Assembly: GCF_003086895.1 (NCBI RefSeq)
Contig: NZ_CP026004.1
Location: 3,384,731-3,448,730, forward strand
Direction of reading: 5' to 3'
From: Stenotrophomonas sp. ESTM1D_MKCIP4_1
GTDB lineage: Bacteria; Pseudomonadota; Gammaproteobacteria; Xanthomonadales; Xanthomonadaceae
Length of the DNA: 64,000 bases
Position 1 is the stretch's first letter. Every line of letters begins with the position of its first letter. This document shows, in pieces, positions 37,430 through 45,606 of the stretch. The notes under the pieces were generated by a model. It searched no databases and had not been told where the DNA came from. It worked only from the letters and a program-made list of their open reading frames with translations. The position numbers were made by a program, and so were the translations under genes.

Positions 37430-38293
37430 ATGGCATTTCTCGACCAGCATCCCGGCCTCGGCTACCCCGCCGCGGCCGCCCTGGGGCTGCTAATCGGCAG
37501 TTTCCTGAACGTGGTCATCCTGCGCCTGCCCCGGCGCATGATGTGGGAGTGGAAGCGCGAGGCGCGTGAGGTCCTGGAGCAGCCGGACATCTACGACCCG
37601 CCTCCACCCGGCATCGTGGTCGAGCCCTCGCACTGCCCGCATTGCAAGCACAAGCTGTCCTGGTACGAGAACATCCCGCTGTTCAGCTGGATCATCCAGG
37701 GCGGCAAATGCCGCCACTGCAAGGCGCCCATCTCCATCCAGTACCCGCTGGTGGAGGCGCTGACCGCGGTGATGGTGCTGGCCTGCGTCTGGCAGTTCGG
37801 CTTCGGCTGGCAGGGCTTCGGGGCCATCGTGCTGACCTGCTTCCTGATCGCCCTTTCCGGCATCGACCTGCGTACGCAGTACCTGCCGGACCAGATCACC
37901 CTGCCACTGATGTGGCTGGGCCTGGTGGGCAGCATGGACAACCTGTACATGCCCGCCAAACCGGCGCTGATCGGCGCAGCCGCAGGCTTCCTCGTGCTGT
38001 GGCTGGTGGCCAGGGCCTACAAGATCGCAACCAACCGCGATGGCATGGGCGGCGGCGATGCCAAGCTGCTGGCTGCGCTGGGCGCCTGGTGCGGGCTGAA
38101 GGGCATCCTCCCCATCATCCTGCTGTCGTCGGTACTGGGGGCCATCATCGGCTCGATCTGGCTGTACGCCCGCGGCCGCGACAAAGCCACGCCGATCCCC
38201 TTCGGACCCTATCTGGCGCTGGCCGGCTGGGTGTACTTCATGTGGGGCGAGCCGCTGGTGAACCAGTATCTGGTAATGAGCGGGCTGCGCTGA
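37430..38293 (+). CDS. pilD: Prepilin peptidase / N-methyltransferase PilD
   Basis: The 287-residue polytopic aspartic protease removes prepilin leaders and methylates the new N-terminus. The N-terminal zinc tetracysteine is complete: Cys69 and Cys72 (HCPHCK), Cys94 and Cys97 (CRHCK). The catalytic aspartates are Asp146 (GIDLRTQYLPD) and Asp210 in the GxGD motif (GMGGGDAKLL). It is 8 bp after pilC and 10 bp before coaE. It also serves type II secretion pseudopilins where these exist. Confidence 0.96.
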   Translation: MAFLDQHPGLGYPAAAALGLLIGSFLNVVILRLPRRMMWEWKREAREVLEQPDIYDPPPPGIVVEPSHCPHCKHKLSWYENIPLFSWIIQGGKCRHCKAPISIQYPLVEALTAVMVLACVWQFGFGWQGFGAIVLTCFLIALSGIDLRTQYLPDQITLPLMWLGLVGSMDNLYMPAKPALIGAAAGFLVLWLVARAYKIATNRDGMGGGDAKLLAALGAWCGLKGILPIILLSSVLGAIIGSIWLYARGRDKATPIPFGPYLALAGWVYFMWGEPLVNQYLVMSGLR

Positions 38294-38303
38294 CCCTGCC
38301 GCC

Positions 38304-38915
38304 ATGAGCCGTTACGTGGTTGGCCTGACCGGCGGCATCGCCGCCGGCAAGAGCGAGGTGACCCGGCGCTTCGAGGCGCTGGGCATTGTGGTGGCCGACG
38401 CGGACCTCGCCGCCCGTGCGGTGGTTGCGGCCGGCAGCCCGGCCCTGGCCGCCATCGCCGAGCGCTTCGGTGCCGACATGCTGCTGGCCGATGGCAGCCT
38501 GGATCGGGCCCGCTTGCGGGCTCATATCTTCGCCGACCCGGCCGAACGGGTGGCCCTGGAGGCGATCACCCACCCGGCCATCCGCCAGCTGATGCAGCAG
38601 CAGTGCGAGCAGGCCACCAGCCCCTACGCGCTGGCGGCCATTCCGCTGCTGACCGAAGTGGGCGGCCGCCAGGCCTACCCCTGGCTGGACCGCGTGCTGC
38701 TGGTCGATGCCCCGGAAGCCGTGCAGCACGCGCGGCTGATGCAGCGCGACGGTATTGATGCGGCGCTGGCGGACCAGATGATTGCCGCCCAGGCCAGCCG
38801 CGCGCAGCGCCAGGCACTGGCCGATGATGTGGTGCTCAATGATGGGCACCCGGATGACCTGCAGGCGCAGGTGGAAGCACTGCACGCGCGCTATCTGCAA
38901 CGCGCCACGCGCTGA
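38304..38915 (+). CDS. coaE: Dephospho-CoA kinase
   Basis: The 203-residue P-loop kinase phosphorylates the 3'-OH of dephospho-CoA, the last step of CoA synthesis. Walker A is GGIAAGKS at 10-17, the conserved DADLAARAVV follows, and the lid contains RLMQRDGIDAALADQMIAAQ. Its place after pilD is conserved in many gammaproteobacteria although the functions are unrelated. Confidence 0.96.
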   Translation: MSRYVVGLTGGIAAGKSEVTRRFEALGIVVADADLAARAVVAAGSPALAAIAERFGADMLLADGSLDRARLRAHIFADPAERVALEAITHPAIRQLMQQQCEQATSPYALAAIPLLTEVGGRQAYPWLDRVLLVDAPEAVQHARLMQRDGIDAALADQMIAAQASRAQRQALADDVVLNDGHPDDLQAQVEALHARYLQRATR

Positions 38916-39020
38916 GGCAGCAGCACCGGCACGGCTGCAGCCGGCCAGGCACACGCGGCCTTCTCACGCATCCGGCTAAGGTCTCGCGCCTGTCATTGCG
39001 CCAGCCTGTGAGACCGCCCC

Positions 39021-40073
39021 GTGCCCAACGCTTCGCTTCGTTCCTATACCGCCCGCGTGGTGGTCACCTTGGCGCTGGTCGCCCTCGGCCTGCTGCTCTG
39101 GCAACTGTCGCAACTGGTCCTGCTGGTCTTCGGGGCGGTGGTGGTCGCGGCCCTGCTGCGCGCCATCATGGGTGTGGCGCTTCGGTACACAGCGCTGTCG
39201 GAAGGCTGGGCGCTGGGCCTGACCGTGCTGCTGCTGGTGGTGCTGTTCGGGCTGGCGATGTGGCTGTTCGGGTCGCAGTTGAGTGCGCAGATGGCCACCC
39301 TGCGGCAGACGCTGCCAGCCGCCTGGGAAAACTTCCAGACTTGGCTGGCGGACAGTCCGATCGGACCCACGGTCCATGAGTTGACCCAGAACGCCCAATC
39401 CAGCGTATCGACCATGGCCGCGCGCGCCGGATCACTGGCGATGTCGGCCACCGGTGGCGTGGCCGACCTGTTCCTGGTGCTGATCGGCGGCATCTATCTT
39501 GCGGCCCAGCCCGCGCTGTACCGCACCGGACTGCTGAAGCTGCTGCCGACGCGGCAGCGTCCGGCCGTGGACGACGCATTCCACGCCAGCGGCAATGCAT
39601 TGAAGGCCTGGCTGGGCGGCCAGCTGCTGGCCATGGCCGTGGTCGGCCTGCTGACCGGGCTGGGGCTGTGGGCGCTGGGCGTGCCGGTCGCGTTCGGGCT
39701 GGGCATCATCACCGCGCTGCTGGATTTCGTACCGATCGTTGGTCCCATCCTGGCAGCGGTACCCGCCATCCTGCTGGCCTTCACCGTCAGCCCGGAAATT
39801 GCGTTGGCCACGGTGGCATTGTTCGTGCTGGTGCAGCAGGTGGAGGGGCATCTGCTGCAGCCCCTCATCCAGCAGCGTGCGGTGGACCTGCCGCCTGCCC
39901 TGCTGCTGTTCTCGCTGTTCGGCATCGGCTCGCTGCTGGGCCCGGCCGGCATACTGCTGGCCGCGCCGCTGACCGTGGTGCTGTATGTGCTGGTCAAGCG
40001 CCTGTATGTGGTTGAGGCCCTGGGGACGGCGACGCCCATCCCCGGCGACCCCGCGACCACGAAGGCCCGGTAG
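39021..40073 (+). CDS. AI-2E family transporter (PerM/UPF0118)
   Basis: The 350-residue protein has eight predicted hydrophobic segments with the family's C-terminal block (GIITALLDFVPIVGPILAAVPAI, then VQQVEGHLLQPLIQQRAVDLPPA and GSLLGPAGILLAAP). Members have been linked to autoinducer-2 export, Na+/H+ exchange or general efflux; the substrate is unknown. The start is a GTG. The stop TAG is the TAG of a SMAG GTAG at 40070, so the last residues (TTKAR) are set by the repeat junction. Confidence 0.85.
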   Translation: MPNASLRSYTARVVVTLALVALGLLLWQLSQLVLLVFGAVVVAALLRAIMGVALRYTALSEGWALGLTVLLLVVLFGLAMWLFGSQLSAQMATLRQTLPAAWENFQTWLADSPIGPTVHELTQNAQSSVSTMAARAGSLAMSATGGVADLFLVLIGGIYLAAQPALYRTGLLKLLPTRQRPAVDDAFHASGNALKAWLGGQLLAMAVVGLLTGLGLWALGVPVAFGLGIITALLDFVPIVGPILAAVPAILLAFTVSPEIALATVALFVLVQQVEGHLLQPLIQQRAVDLPPALLLFSLFGIGSLLGPAGILLAAPLTVVLYVLVKRLYVVEALGTATPIPGDPATTKAR

Positions 40074-40253
40074 ATCCACGCCATGCGTGGATGACCGCAC
40101 CGGCGGTGCGGACCAACGGTCCGCACCCACCAACCACCAACCACCGACCACCGACCACCGACCACCATCTACCACCCACCGCTTGATTGCCGGTGCAGCG
40201 CCCGAGTCAATGCACAACCGCCGAGAAGCAGTCGAGCATGGGCTCGACGCTAC
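40070..40253. repeat. SMAG pair, GC hairpin and 7-bp microsatellite between convergent genes
   Basis: A SMAG element (40070-40093) and an inverted GTAG palindrome (40231-40253) supply the stop codons of the two convergent flanking genes. Between them lie a perfect hairpin GGTGCGGACC/AAC/GGTCCGCACC (40105-40127) and a heptanucleotide tract of CCACCAA and CCACCGA units (about 40131-40165). Confidence 0.8.
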
Positions 40254-40666
40254 TGGAGCGTCGACTCCCCACGGATCCGCTCCGCATGCAGCTGCTGCTG
40301 CACGTGCCGGGTCAGCTCGCGGGTGGCCACCAACAGTCCTTCCATCGTCTCTGACGGCACGGCCTGAAGCGGGCCGCCGCGCGTCCGCGCGATGTGCGCG
40401 GCATGCATCAGCCGGGCCAGCGTGCTGATGCCGGAAACGGTACGCCTGAGACTGGCGGCCGTACCACTCTGCTGGGTGGTCAGCCCGGCACGTTCCGCCG
40501 CCTGCGCAGTGGCCCGGTCGGCCTCCAGTTTCTCCTGCAGGATGGGCATCAGGTCTCCGGGATCCTTCAGGACGCCTTCGATGCGTTCAGCGACCTCCGC
40601 GGATAGAAAGTCGATCGAATCGCCGATCAGCTGGTGCAGGTTGGGGTAATCAGTGCGGTGTGACAT
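40250..40666 (-). CDS. Hypothetical protein, 138 residues
   Basis: Not recognised. The product is a soluble, mainly helical protein without signal peptide or membrane helix: DYPNLHQLIGDSIDFLSAEVAERIEGVLKD, then a charged helical region and RLMHAAHIARTRGG. The ATG at 40666 has AAGGAG nine bases upstream, which fixes the start over the longer frame. The stop TAG comes from the GTAG of a SMAG element. It is isolated, convergent with the AI-2E transporter gene. Confidence 0.7.
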   Translation of the reverse strand: MSHRTDYPNLHQLIGDSIDFLSAEVAERIEGVLKDPGDLMPILQEKLEADRATAQAAERAGLTTQQSGTAASLRRTVSGISTLARLMHAAHIARTRGGPLQAVPSETMEGLLVATRELTRHVQQQLHAERIRGESTLQ

Positions 40667-40810
40667 GGCCAAGGCTCCTTGCAGATGACAGGGCATCTGG
40701 CCATTCGTGCGGGCGAATGTCAGGAGGCAAATGCGTCAGAGCGGACAGTGCAACGGGAACGAATCGATTTCCGCCGACGACACCCAGCAACATGCACGCC
40801 GGTTACGACA

Positions 40811-40871
40811 GTAGATCCACGCCATGCGTGGATGACCTCAAGCCCCAGTAGATCCACGCCATGCGTGGATG
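40811..40871. repeat. Two direct SMAG copies
   Basis: GTAGATCCACGCCATGCG copies at 40811-40834 and 40848-40871, between the hypothetical gene and the histidine kinase 3' end. Confidence 0.9.
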
Positions 40872-40884
40872 ACCACTGCATCGC

Positions 40885-42252
40885 TCAGAACGGCTTCGGC
40901 GAGAACGTCAGGGTCGCGATGACGCCACGATCCCCCCCAGGGCGCACGCTTACCTGCCAGCCGTACAGGTCGCACAGACGGCTGACAATCGACAGGCCGA
41001 TACCGCCGCCCTGCGAATGACCCGCATGGGTGCCGCGATAACCACGCTGGAACAGCTTGGCGGCATCTTCCTCGCTCAAGCCAGGTCCACTGTCAGTCAC
41101 AGAGACCGCATTACTGCTCACGTGCACGCGCACGCTGCCGTCCTGCGAGTACTTCACGGCATTGCCGATGAGGTTGCCCAGCGCCACCGACAGGGCCGCC
41201 TCCGGGGCGTCGATCACCAGATCGCGCTCGCCTTCCAGCACCAGCTCCAGCGGCTTGCCACCCAGCTGCGCACGGTGCGCATCAAGCAGTTGATCGGCCA
41301 CGCGGGCGACATTGCTCGTGCCCTGCCCGCGCTCATTGCGCGACAGGAGCAGCAAGGCGCCGATCAGATCGCTGCACTGCTGTTCGGCACGCTGGATGCG
41401 CTGCAGGCGCTGCAGCACCTTCTCGTCCAGGCCGGGCCGGGTCAGCAGCAGTTCGGTGGCGCCACGGATCACCGCCAGCGGCGTGCGCAGCTCGTGGCTG
41501 ACGTCGGCATTGAACTCACGATCACGCTGCACCACTTCGGTCAGGCGCGAGGAATAGTCGTCCAGGGCCTGCGCAAGCTGCCCCACCTCGTCGTCGGGGA
41601 AACGCGGTGCCAGCGGCTCGGGCTCGCTCGTGCCACCGCGGTAGGCGCGCAGCCGCGCCGCCAGGTCGGACACCGGTTTCATCACCTTCGACGCCGACCA
41701 CCAGCCCAGCACCAGCGACAACAGGCTGAAGAACAGCACCGACAGCACCAGCGCGCGGTTGAGCTGCTGCCCACCGCGCACGCTGTCGGTCATGTCATAG
41801 GCGAGGAAGAACCAGGCGTCGGGCGTCTTGCGCACGGCCAGCTTGTACGAGTACTGCTCACCGTGCTCGTCACCGGTGACCGTATGGATGCCGTCGTTGA
41901 ATGCCGCCCACTGCGCACGCTCTTCCCGCACCCGCTCGAACTTGTCCTTGGGGTAGGCGAATGCGCGGATCTGCTGCACCGGGAGGTCGGGGCTGCGCAG
42001 CGGGTCCTCGTAGTACCGACGCGCGTACTCGTCGATGTTGCGGTTCATCACGTCTTCCACCAGCTGGGTTTCCACGCGCATGCGGGCCCAGTTGGTGGCG
42101 AACGCGAACAGTGTCGTCAGGCAGAAGCCCAACAACACGAAGGAGACGATGATTCGACTGCGCAGGCGCCGCCGATAGGGCGTGCGCCGACGCTCACCCT
42201 TGGTTGCCACCGAATCAGGCTTCCGGGGTGGCGATGCGGTATCCGATGCCAT
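40885..42252 (-). CDS. Two-component sensor histidine kinase
   Basis: The 455-residue kinase has TM1 at ~33-52, a periplasmic sensor of about 110 residues (ETQLVEDVMNRNIDEYARRYYED onward, rich in acidic residues), TM2 at ~167-185, a HAMP region, H-box with His253 (ADVSHELRTPLAVIRG), N-box GNLIGNAVKYS and G-boxes DSGPGLSEED and GGGIGLSIV. Its start lies inside the 3' end of the response-regulator gene (38-bp overlap), showing an operon. The pair resembles ColR/ColS, called VgrR/VgrS in Xanthomonas, where it senses metal ions. That assignment is inference, as I cannot confirm the iron-binding motif. Confidence 0.88.
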   Translation of the reverse strand: MASDTASPPRKPDSVATKGERRRTPYRRRLRSRIIVSFVLLGFCLTTLFAFATNWARMRVETQLVEDVMNRNIDEYARRYYEDPLRSPDLPVQQIRAFAYPKDKFERVREERAQWAAFNDGIHTVTGDEHGEQYSYKLAVRKTPDAWFFLAYDMTDSVRGGQQLNRALVLSVLFFSLLSLVLGWWSASKVMKPVSDLAARLRAYRGGTSEPEPLAPRFPDDEVGQLAQALDDYSSRLTEVVQRDREFNADVSHELRTPLAVIRGATELLLTRPGLDEKVLQRLQRIQRAEQQCSDLIGALLLLSRNERGQGTSNVARVADQLLDAHRAQLGGKPLELVLEGERDLVIDAPEAALSVALGNLIGNAVKYSQDGSVRVHVSSNAVSVTDSGPGLSEEDAAKLFQRGYRGTHAGHSQGGGIGLSIVSRLCDLYGWQVSVRPGGDRGVIATLTFSPKPF

Positions 42253-42892
42253 GGCGGGTCTGGATCAGCGGCACTTCAAACGGCTTGTCGACCACCGCGC
42301 GCAGGCCATGGATGTGGACACGCAGGGAATCGGAATCGGGCAGTTCTTCGCCCCATACGCGGGTTTCCAGCTCCTGGCGGGTGACCACGGCCGGAGCGGC
42401 TTCCATCAGCGCCTGCAGGATCTTCAATGCGGTGGGGTTGAGCTGCAGCAGCTTGCCCTGGCGGCGTACTTCCAGCGTGTCCAGGTTGTATTCCAGATCG
42501 CCGGTTTCCAGAACGCGGGTCTGCACACCCTTGCCGCGGCGCGACAGGGCGTTGAGGCGCACTTCCACTTCCTGCAGGGCGAACGGCTTGATCAGGTAGT
42601 CATCGGCACCCGAATCGAACCCGGCCAGCTTGTTGTCCAGCGAATCGCGCGCGGTCAGCATCAGCACCGGGGTCTGCTTGCGGGCCTCGTTGCGAAGCTT
42701 TCGGCAGACTTCGATGCCATCCATGCCCGGCAGGTTGAGATCCAGCACGATCGCGTCGAACTCGTGCACCACGGCCAGATGCAGGCCGGTGACCCCGTCA
42801 GCAGCGAAGTCCACCGTGTGCCCCCGATCCTCGAGGTAATCGCCAAGGTTGGCTGCGATGTCGCTGTTGTCTTCGATTACGAGAATACGCAC
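42215..42892 (-). CDS. OmpR-family response regulator
   Basis: The 225-residue regulator has a receiver domain with the acidic pocket (ED at 7-8), phospho-acceptor Asp51 (DAIVLDLNLPGMDG) and Lys in KPF, followed by a winged-helix DNA-binding domain (VTRQELETRVWGEELPDSDSLRVHIHGLR, with GIGYRI near the end). It precedes and overlaps its cognate kinase gene. ColR/VgrR-like by overall pattern; targets unknown. Confidence 0.9.
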   Translation of the reverse strand: MRILVIEDNSDIAANLGDYLEDRGHTVDFAADGVTGLHLAVVHEFDAIVLDLNLPGMDGIEVCRKLRNEARKQTPVLMLTARDSLDNKLAGFDSGADDYLIKPFALQEVEVRLNALSRRGKGVQTRVLETGDLEYNLDTLEVRRQGKLLQLNPTALKILQALMEAAPAVVTRQELETRVWGEELPDSDSLRVHIHGLRAVVDKPFEVPLIQTRHGIGYRIATPEA

Positions 42893-43030
42893 TGTGACCT
42901 CTGGTTCAGTAAGGGTCGTCGGGGATGCCCACCCACTCAGGATGCGCCTGAGCAGGTGGACGCCACGTCTACCTGCTGAACGATACAGGTAGCAGTCTTA
43001 ACATTTCGTGCGGGACACTTACGGCCCTGC

Positions 43031-43510
43031 TCACGGCCTGTAATTGTTGAGGGCCGGGCTGTCGCGCAGTGCCTTGCGGCCGGCTTCTTCGGCCTCGCGC
43101 CGCTGCGCTACCGTCATGCATACCCGCTGCGGCATGTTGCTGCCCGTGGAGCGCTCGCGACGGCAGACCATGCGGCTGTCGGCGCGGGCCTGAGTCAGGA
43201 TCGTGTTGACCTTTTCCTGATCGTTGAAGATCTCGACGCGGGCCTGCGGACTCACTTCATCCACCCGCTGATGGTCCCCCATCTTCAGCCGGATGCGCCC
43301 CAGCGCCTGCTGCACGGTGCTTTTCTGCTCCATGCTGATCTCACTGTAATCCTCGGAACTCAGCGCTTTTTCGATGGCGGCGATCTGCTCGGCCACCGGC
43401 GCGGTTGAGTCGAGTTTGACCTCGGCGTCCTTGTCGACGCGGGCATGTGCCGTGAACGCCAAGGTCATTGCCAGGCTCAAGGCCAGGCCAAGCGTGGTCT
43501 TGCGATGCAT
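43031..43510 (-). CDS. Small secreted paralogue A (159 residues)
   Basis: The product has a signal peptide (residues 1-24, ending AHA) and a mature helical domain. Near the C-terminus is a two-cysteine signature, DSRMVCRRERSTGSNMP followed by VCMTVAQRR, of a kind that is widespread in unnamed xanthomonad secreted proteins. It shares length and most key residues with the next gene upstream (43607-44086), including EKAL, YSEIS, IFNDQEKVNTILTQA and TGSNMP. AGGAGG ahead of the ATG at 43510 supports this start over the longer frame. It is 138 bp from the response-regulator start. Function unknown. Confidence 0.75.
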   Translation of the reverse strand: MHRKTTLGLALSLAMTLAFTAHARVDKDAEVKLDSTAPVAEQIAAIEKALSSEDYSEISMEQKSTVQQALGRIRLKMGDHQRVDEVSPQARVEIFNDQEKVNTILTQARADSRMVCRRERSTGSNMPQRVCMTVAQRREAEEAGRKALRDSPALNNYRP

Positions 43511-43606
43511 CGTTCCCCCTCCTATCGTCCATGAAGAATCCTCGACTCTACGGCCCCGCAGGCACGCCGACAAGGGACCACCGGCAGGGTGACCGACGGC
43601 CCTCGG

Positions 43607-44086
43607 TCAGCGTCCCGCGGGCGGCGGCGAGAGGGTTTTGTAGCTGCGCTCATCGTTGAGCAGCGCCTTGCCCTTCTCCTCGATCCGGCGCCGCTCAGCC
43701 ACGGTCAGGCAGCGGCTTTTGGGCATGTTGCTGCCGGTAGTGCGGGTGTGCTGGCAGACCAGCCGGCTGTCCGCGTGGGCGCGGGTGAGGATGGTGTTGA
43801 TCCGTTCCTGGTCGTTGAACACCTCGTTCTGGACCGCCGCAGGCAGTTCCTGCACCGTCCGGTGGTCACCCATGCGCAAAGTGATGCGCTCCAGCGATTG
43901 GCGGACCTGGGCCCGGTCGTCGGCTGAAATCTCAGCGTACTCGCCATTGTCCAGCGCCTTTTCGACCTGGCGCACCTGCTCGGCCAGCGGGGCCTGCCGA
44001 TCCATCTGGATCGCGGGCTTTTCCGATGCAGCCAGGGTGGCCGCGGACACACCCAGCAACAACACGATCATGGTGATGCGGTACAT
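43607..44086 (-). CDS. Small secreted paralogue B (159 residues)
   Basis: Tandem paralogue of the preceding gene with identical length. It has a signal peptide (1-20, ATLAAS), EKALDNGEYAEIS, VFNDQERINTILTRAH, then DSRLVCQHTRTTGSNMP and RCLTVAERRR. The conserved pair of cysteines in the exported domain suggests an intramolecular disulfide. GGGAGG lies nine bases before the ATG at 44086; a TTG two codons earlier is a less likely start. The 96-bp gap and same strand suggest joint transcription with paralogue A. Function unknown. Confidence 0.75.
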   Translation of the reverse strand: MYRITMIVLLLGVSAATLAASEKPAIQMDRQAPLAEQVRQVEKALDNGEYAEISADDRAQVRQSLERITLRMGDHRTVQELPAAVQNEVFNDQERINTILTRAHADSRLVCQHTRTTGSNMPKSRCLTVAERRRIEEKGKALLNDERSYKTLSPPPAGR

Positions 44087-44188
44087 CGCCAACCTCCCGA
44101 TCCATCCCGGAACGAAGGCCCAACTCTACGAGCCGCCCTGCCCCGCCACAAGGGACCAACGGCAGGGCCGGCCAGGGGCTGCGGGCAT

Positions 44189-44220
44189 AAAAAAAGACCC
44201 AGGCGGTCTAGCCGCCTGGG
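44189..44220 (-). terminator. Intrinsic terminator downstream of rimK
   Basis: Perfect 9-bp stem CCCAGGCGG/CCGCCTGGG (44198-44220) with a 5-nt loop; on the minus strand it is followed closely by seven T residues (44189-44195). It is about 130 bp past the rimK stop, so the transcript would carry an unusually long, structured 3' UTR. Confidence 0.92.
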
Positions 44221-44352
44221 CCTGAAGTCGTATCCCGATTACCGATCCTGCTGAGAGGCAGAGCTGCGGTTCGCTGAAGCCTACGCCGGCACCGATTAAA
44301 GCCGTGTTAAACGCCGCCGGGAATCTTCATGAAATCCACAACCAATTGATAA

Positions 44353-45231
44353 TCAAGGCTTTTTAATCTTCTCGACATGCGCAATGATGCGCGCGGCCAC
44401 ATCCACCTGGCAGGCCGCCTCGATGCCCTCCAGGCCCGGCGTGGAGTTGACCTCCAGCACCAGCGGGCCGCGCTCGGAGCGGATCAGGTCGACCCCGCAC
44501 ACCGTCAGGCCCAGCGCCTTGGCCGAGCGCACCGCCACCTGCTGTTCAGCCCGGCTGGCTTTGGCCGGCACCGCCGTGCCCCCGGCATGCAGGTTGGAGC
44601 GGAAGTCCCCTTCCGGGGCCTGCCGTTGCATCGACGCCACGACCTGATCGCCCACCACGAAGCAGCGCAGGTCCGCGCCCTTGGCCTCGCCGATGAACTC
44701 CTGCATGAGGAAGTTGGCGTACAGGCCGCGCAGGGCCTCGACGATGCCGCGTGACGCGCTGGCCTTTTCGGTGAGGATGACACCGCGCCCCTGGGTGCCC
44801 TCGTTGAGCTTCACCACGTGCGGCGGCGGCCCGAGCATGGACAACAGATCGACCGTATCGTCCGGGTTGTCGCCGAACACGGTGACCGGCATGTCGATGC
44901 CCTTGGCTGCCAGCAGCTGGTGTGCGCGCAGCTTGTCGCGCGAACGCAGGATCGCGTCGGACGGATTGGGTGTGCGGGCGCCCATCAGCTCGAACTGGCG
45001 CAGCACGGCCGTGCCGTAACGGGTGATGGAGGCGCCGATGCGCGGAATGACCACATCCACGCCGGTCATCGGCCGGCCCTTGTAGTGCATGGAAAAGCCA
45101 TCGGCCGCGATGCGCATGTAGCAGCGCAGCGGGTCGAGGATGCGCACGGTATGACCGCGCGCGCGCGCCGCTTCGACCAGCCGGCGGGTGGAGTACAGCG
45201 AGCTGTTGCGGGACAGGATGGCGAGCTTCAT
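44353..45231 (-). CDS. rimK: 30S ribosomal protein S6 - L-glutamate ligase (RimK)
   Basis: The 292-residue ATP-grasp ligase adds glutamates to the C-terminus of ribosomal protein S6. Family motifs are [18 protein letters not shown] at the start, the pre-ATP-grasp [21 protein letters not shown], the ATP-binding [15 protein letters not shown] and the metal-binding [27 protein letters not shown]. In Pseudomonas, RimK-mediated modification tunes translation in response to environment. It is monocistronic with a terminator well downstream. Confidence 0.95.
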   Translation of the reverse strand: MKLAILSRNSSLYSTRRLVEAARARGHTVRILDPLRCYMRIAADGFSMHYKGRPMTGVDVVIPRIGASITRYGTAVLRQFELMGARTPNPSDAILRSRDKLRAHQLLAAKGIDMPVTVFGDNPDDTVDLLSMLGPPPHVVKLNEGTQGRGVILTEKASASRGIVEALRGLYANFLMQEFIGEAKGADLRCFVVGDQVVASMQRQAPEGDFRSNLHAGGTAVPAKASRAEQQVAVRSAKALGLTVCGVDLIRSERGPLVLEVNSTPGLEGIEAACQVDVAARIIAHVEKIKKP

Positions 45232-45344
45232 CGCGGCGGCAGTGGACGGCAGGCGCGCAGCATAGCGCGGCGGCGTTGCGGCGGGATGATGCTGCCGGCA
45301 CGGGCGTGTCGGCGTGGTCCGCAGCGGATTCGCATGGCGGGCAT

Positions 45345-45383
45345 AAAAAAAACCCCGGCAACGGCGCGGCCGTTACCGGGGTT
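45345..45383 (-). terminator. Intrinsic terminator of tRNA-Gly
   Basis: Stem AACCCCGGCAACGG / CCGTTACCGGGGTT (45351-45383, one internal mismatch), loop of five, followed on the minus strand by eight T residues (45345-45352), 9 bp after the tRNA CCA end. Confidence 0.93.
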
Positions 45384-45391
45384 CTGAAAAC

Positions 45392-45465
45392 TGGAGCGGG
45401 CGATGGGAATCGAACCCACGTCAGTAGCTTGGGAAGCTACAGCTCTACCATTGAGCTACGCCCGC
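45392..45465 (-). tRNA. tRNA-Gly (anticodon CCC)
   Basis: The 74-nt cloverleaf includes an encoded CCA. Acceptor GCGGGCG pairs with CGCCCGC; D-arm GCTCAATGGTAGAGC; anticodon stem GTAGC/GCTAC with loop TTCCCAA giving CCC; T-arm TGGGTTCGATTCCCA. It reads GGG glycine codons. Terminator directly downstream. Confidence 0.97.
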
Positions 45466-45509
45466 AGTGCAGGGTGAAAGTCTATGCGGAGCGGCCGGTG
45501 TTGGGCAAT

Positions 45510-45598
45510 GGGGTCGGAGCCCTTTCCTGGCGGAAAGGGATCCGACCCCTAGCGCGTTGGGGTCAGATCCCTTTCCGCGAGGAAAGGGCTCTGACCCC
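45510..45598. repeat. Two 40-bp GGGGTC palindromes
   Basis: Copies at 45510-45549 and 45559-45598 lie in opposite orientations between the tRNA gene and the esterase 3' end. The first has AGCCC in the left arm and GGATCC in the right; the second has the reverse. Confidence 0.9.
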
Positions 45599-45606
45599 GT
45601 TCTGGA

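Noticed and set aside
43031..44086. Tandem small genes as a toxin-antitoxin pair
   Set aside because: Both products carry signal peptides and are paralogues of each other, unlike a toxin with a cytosolic antitoxin.
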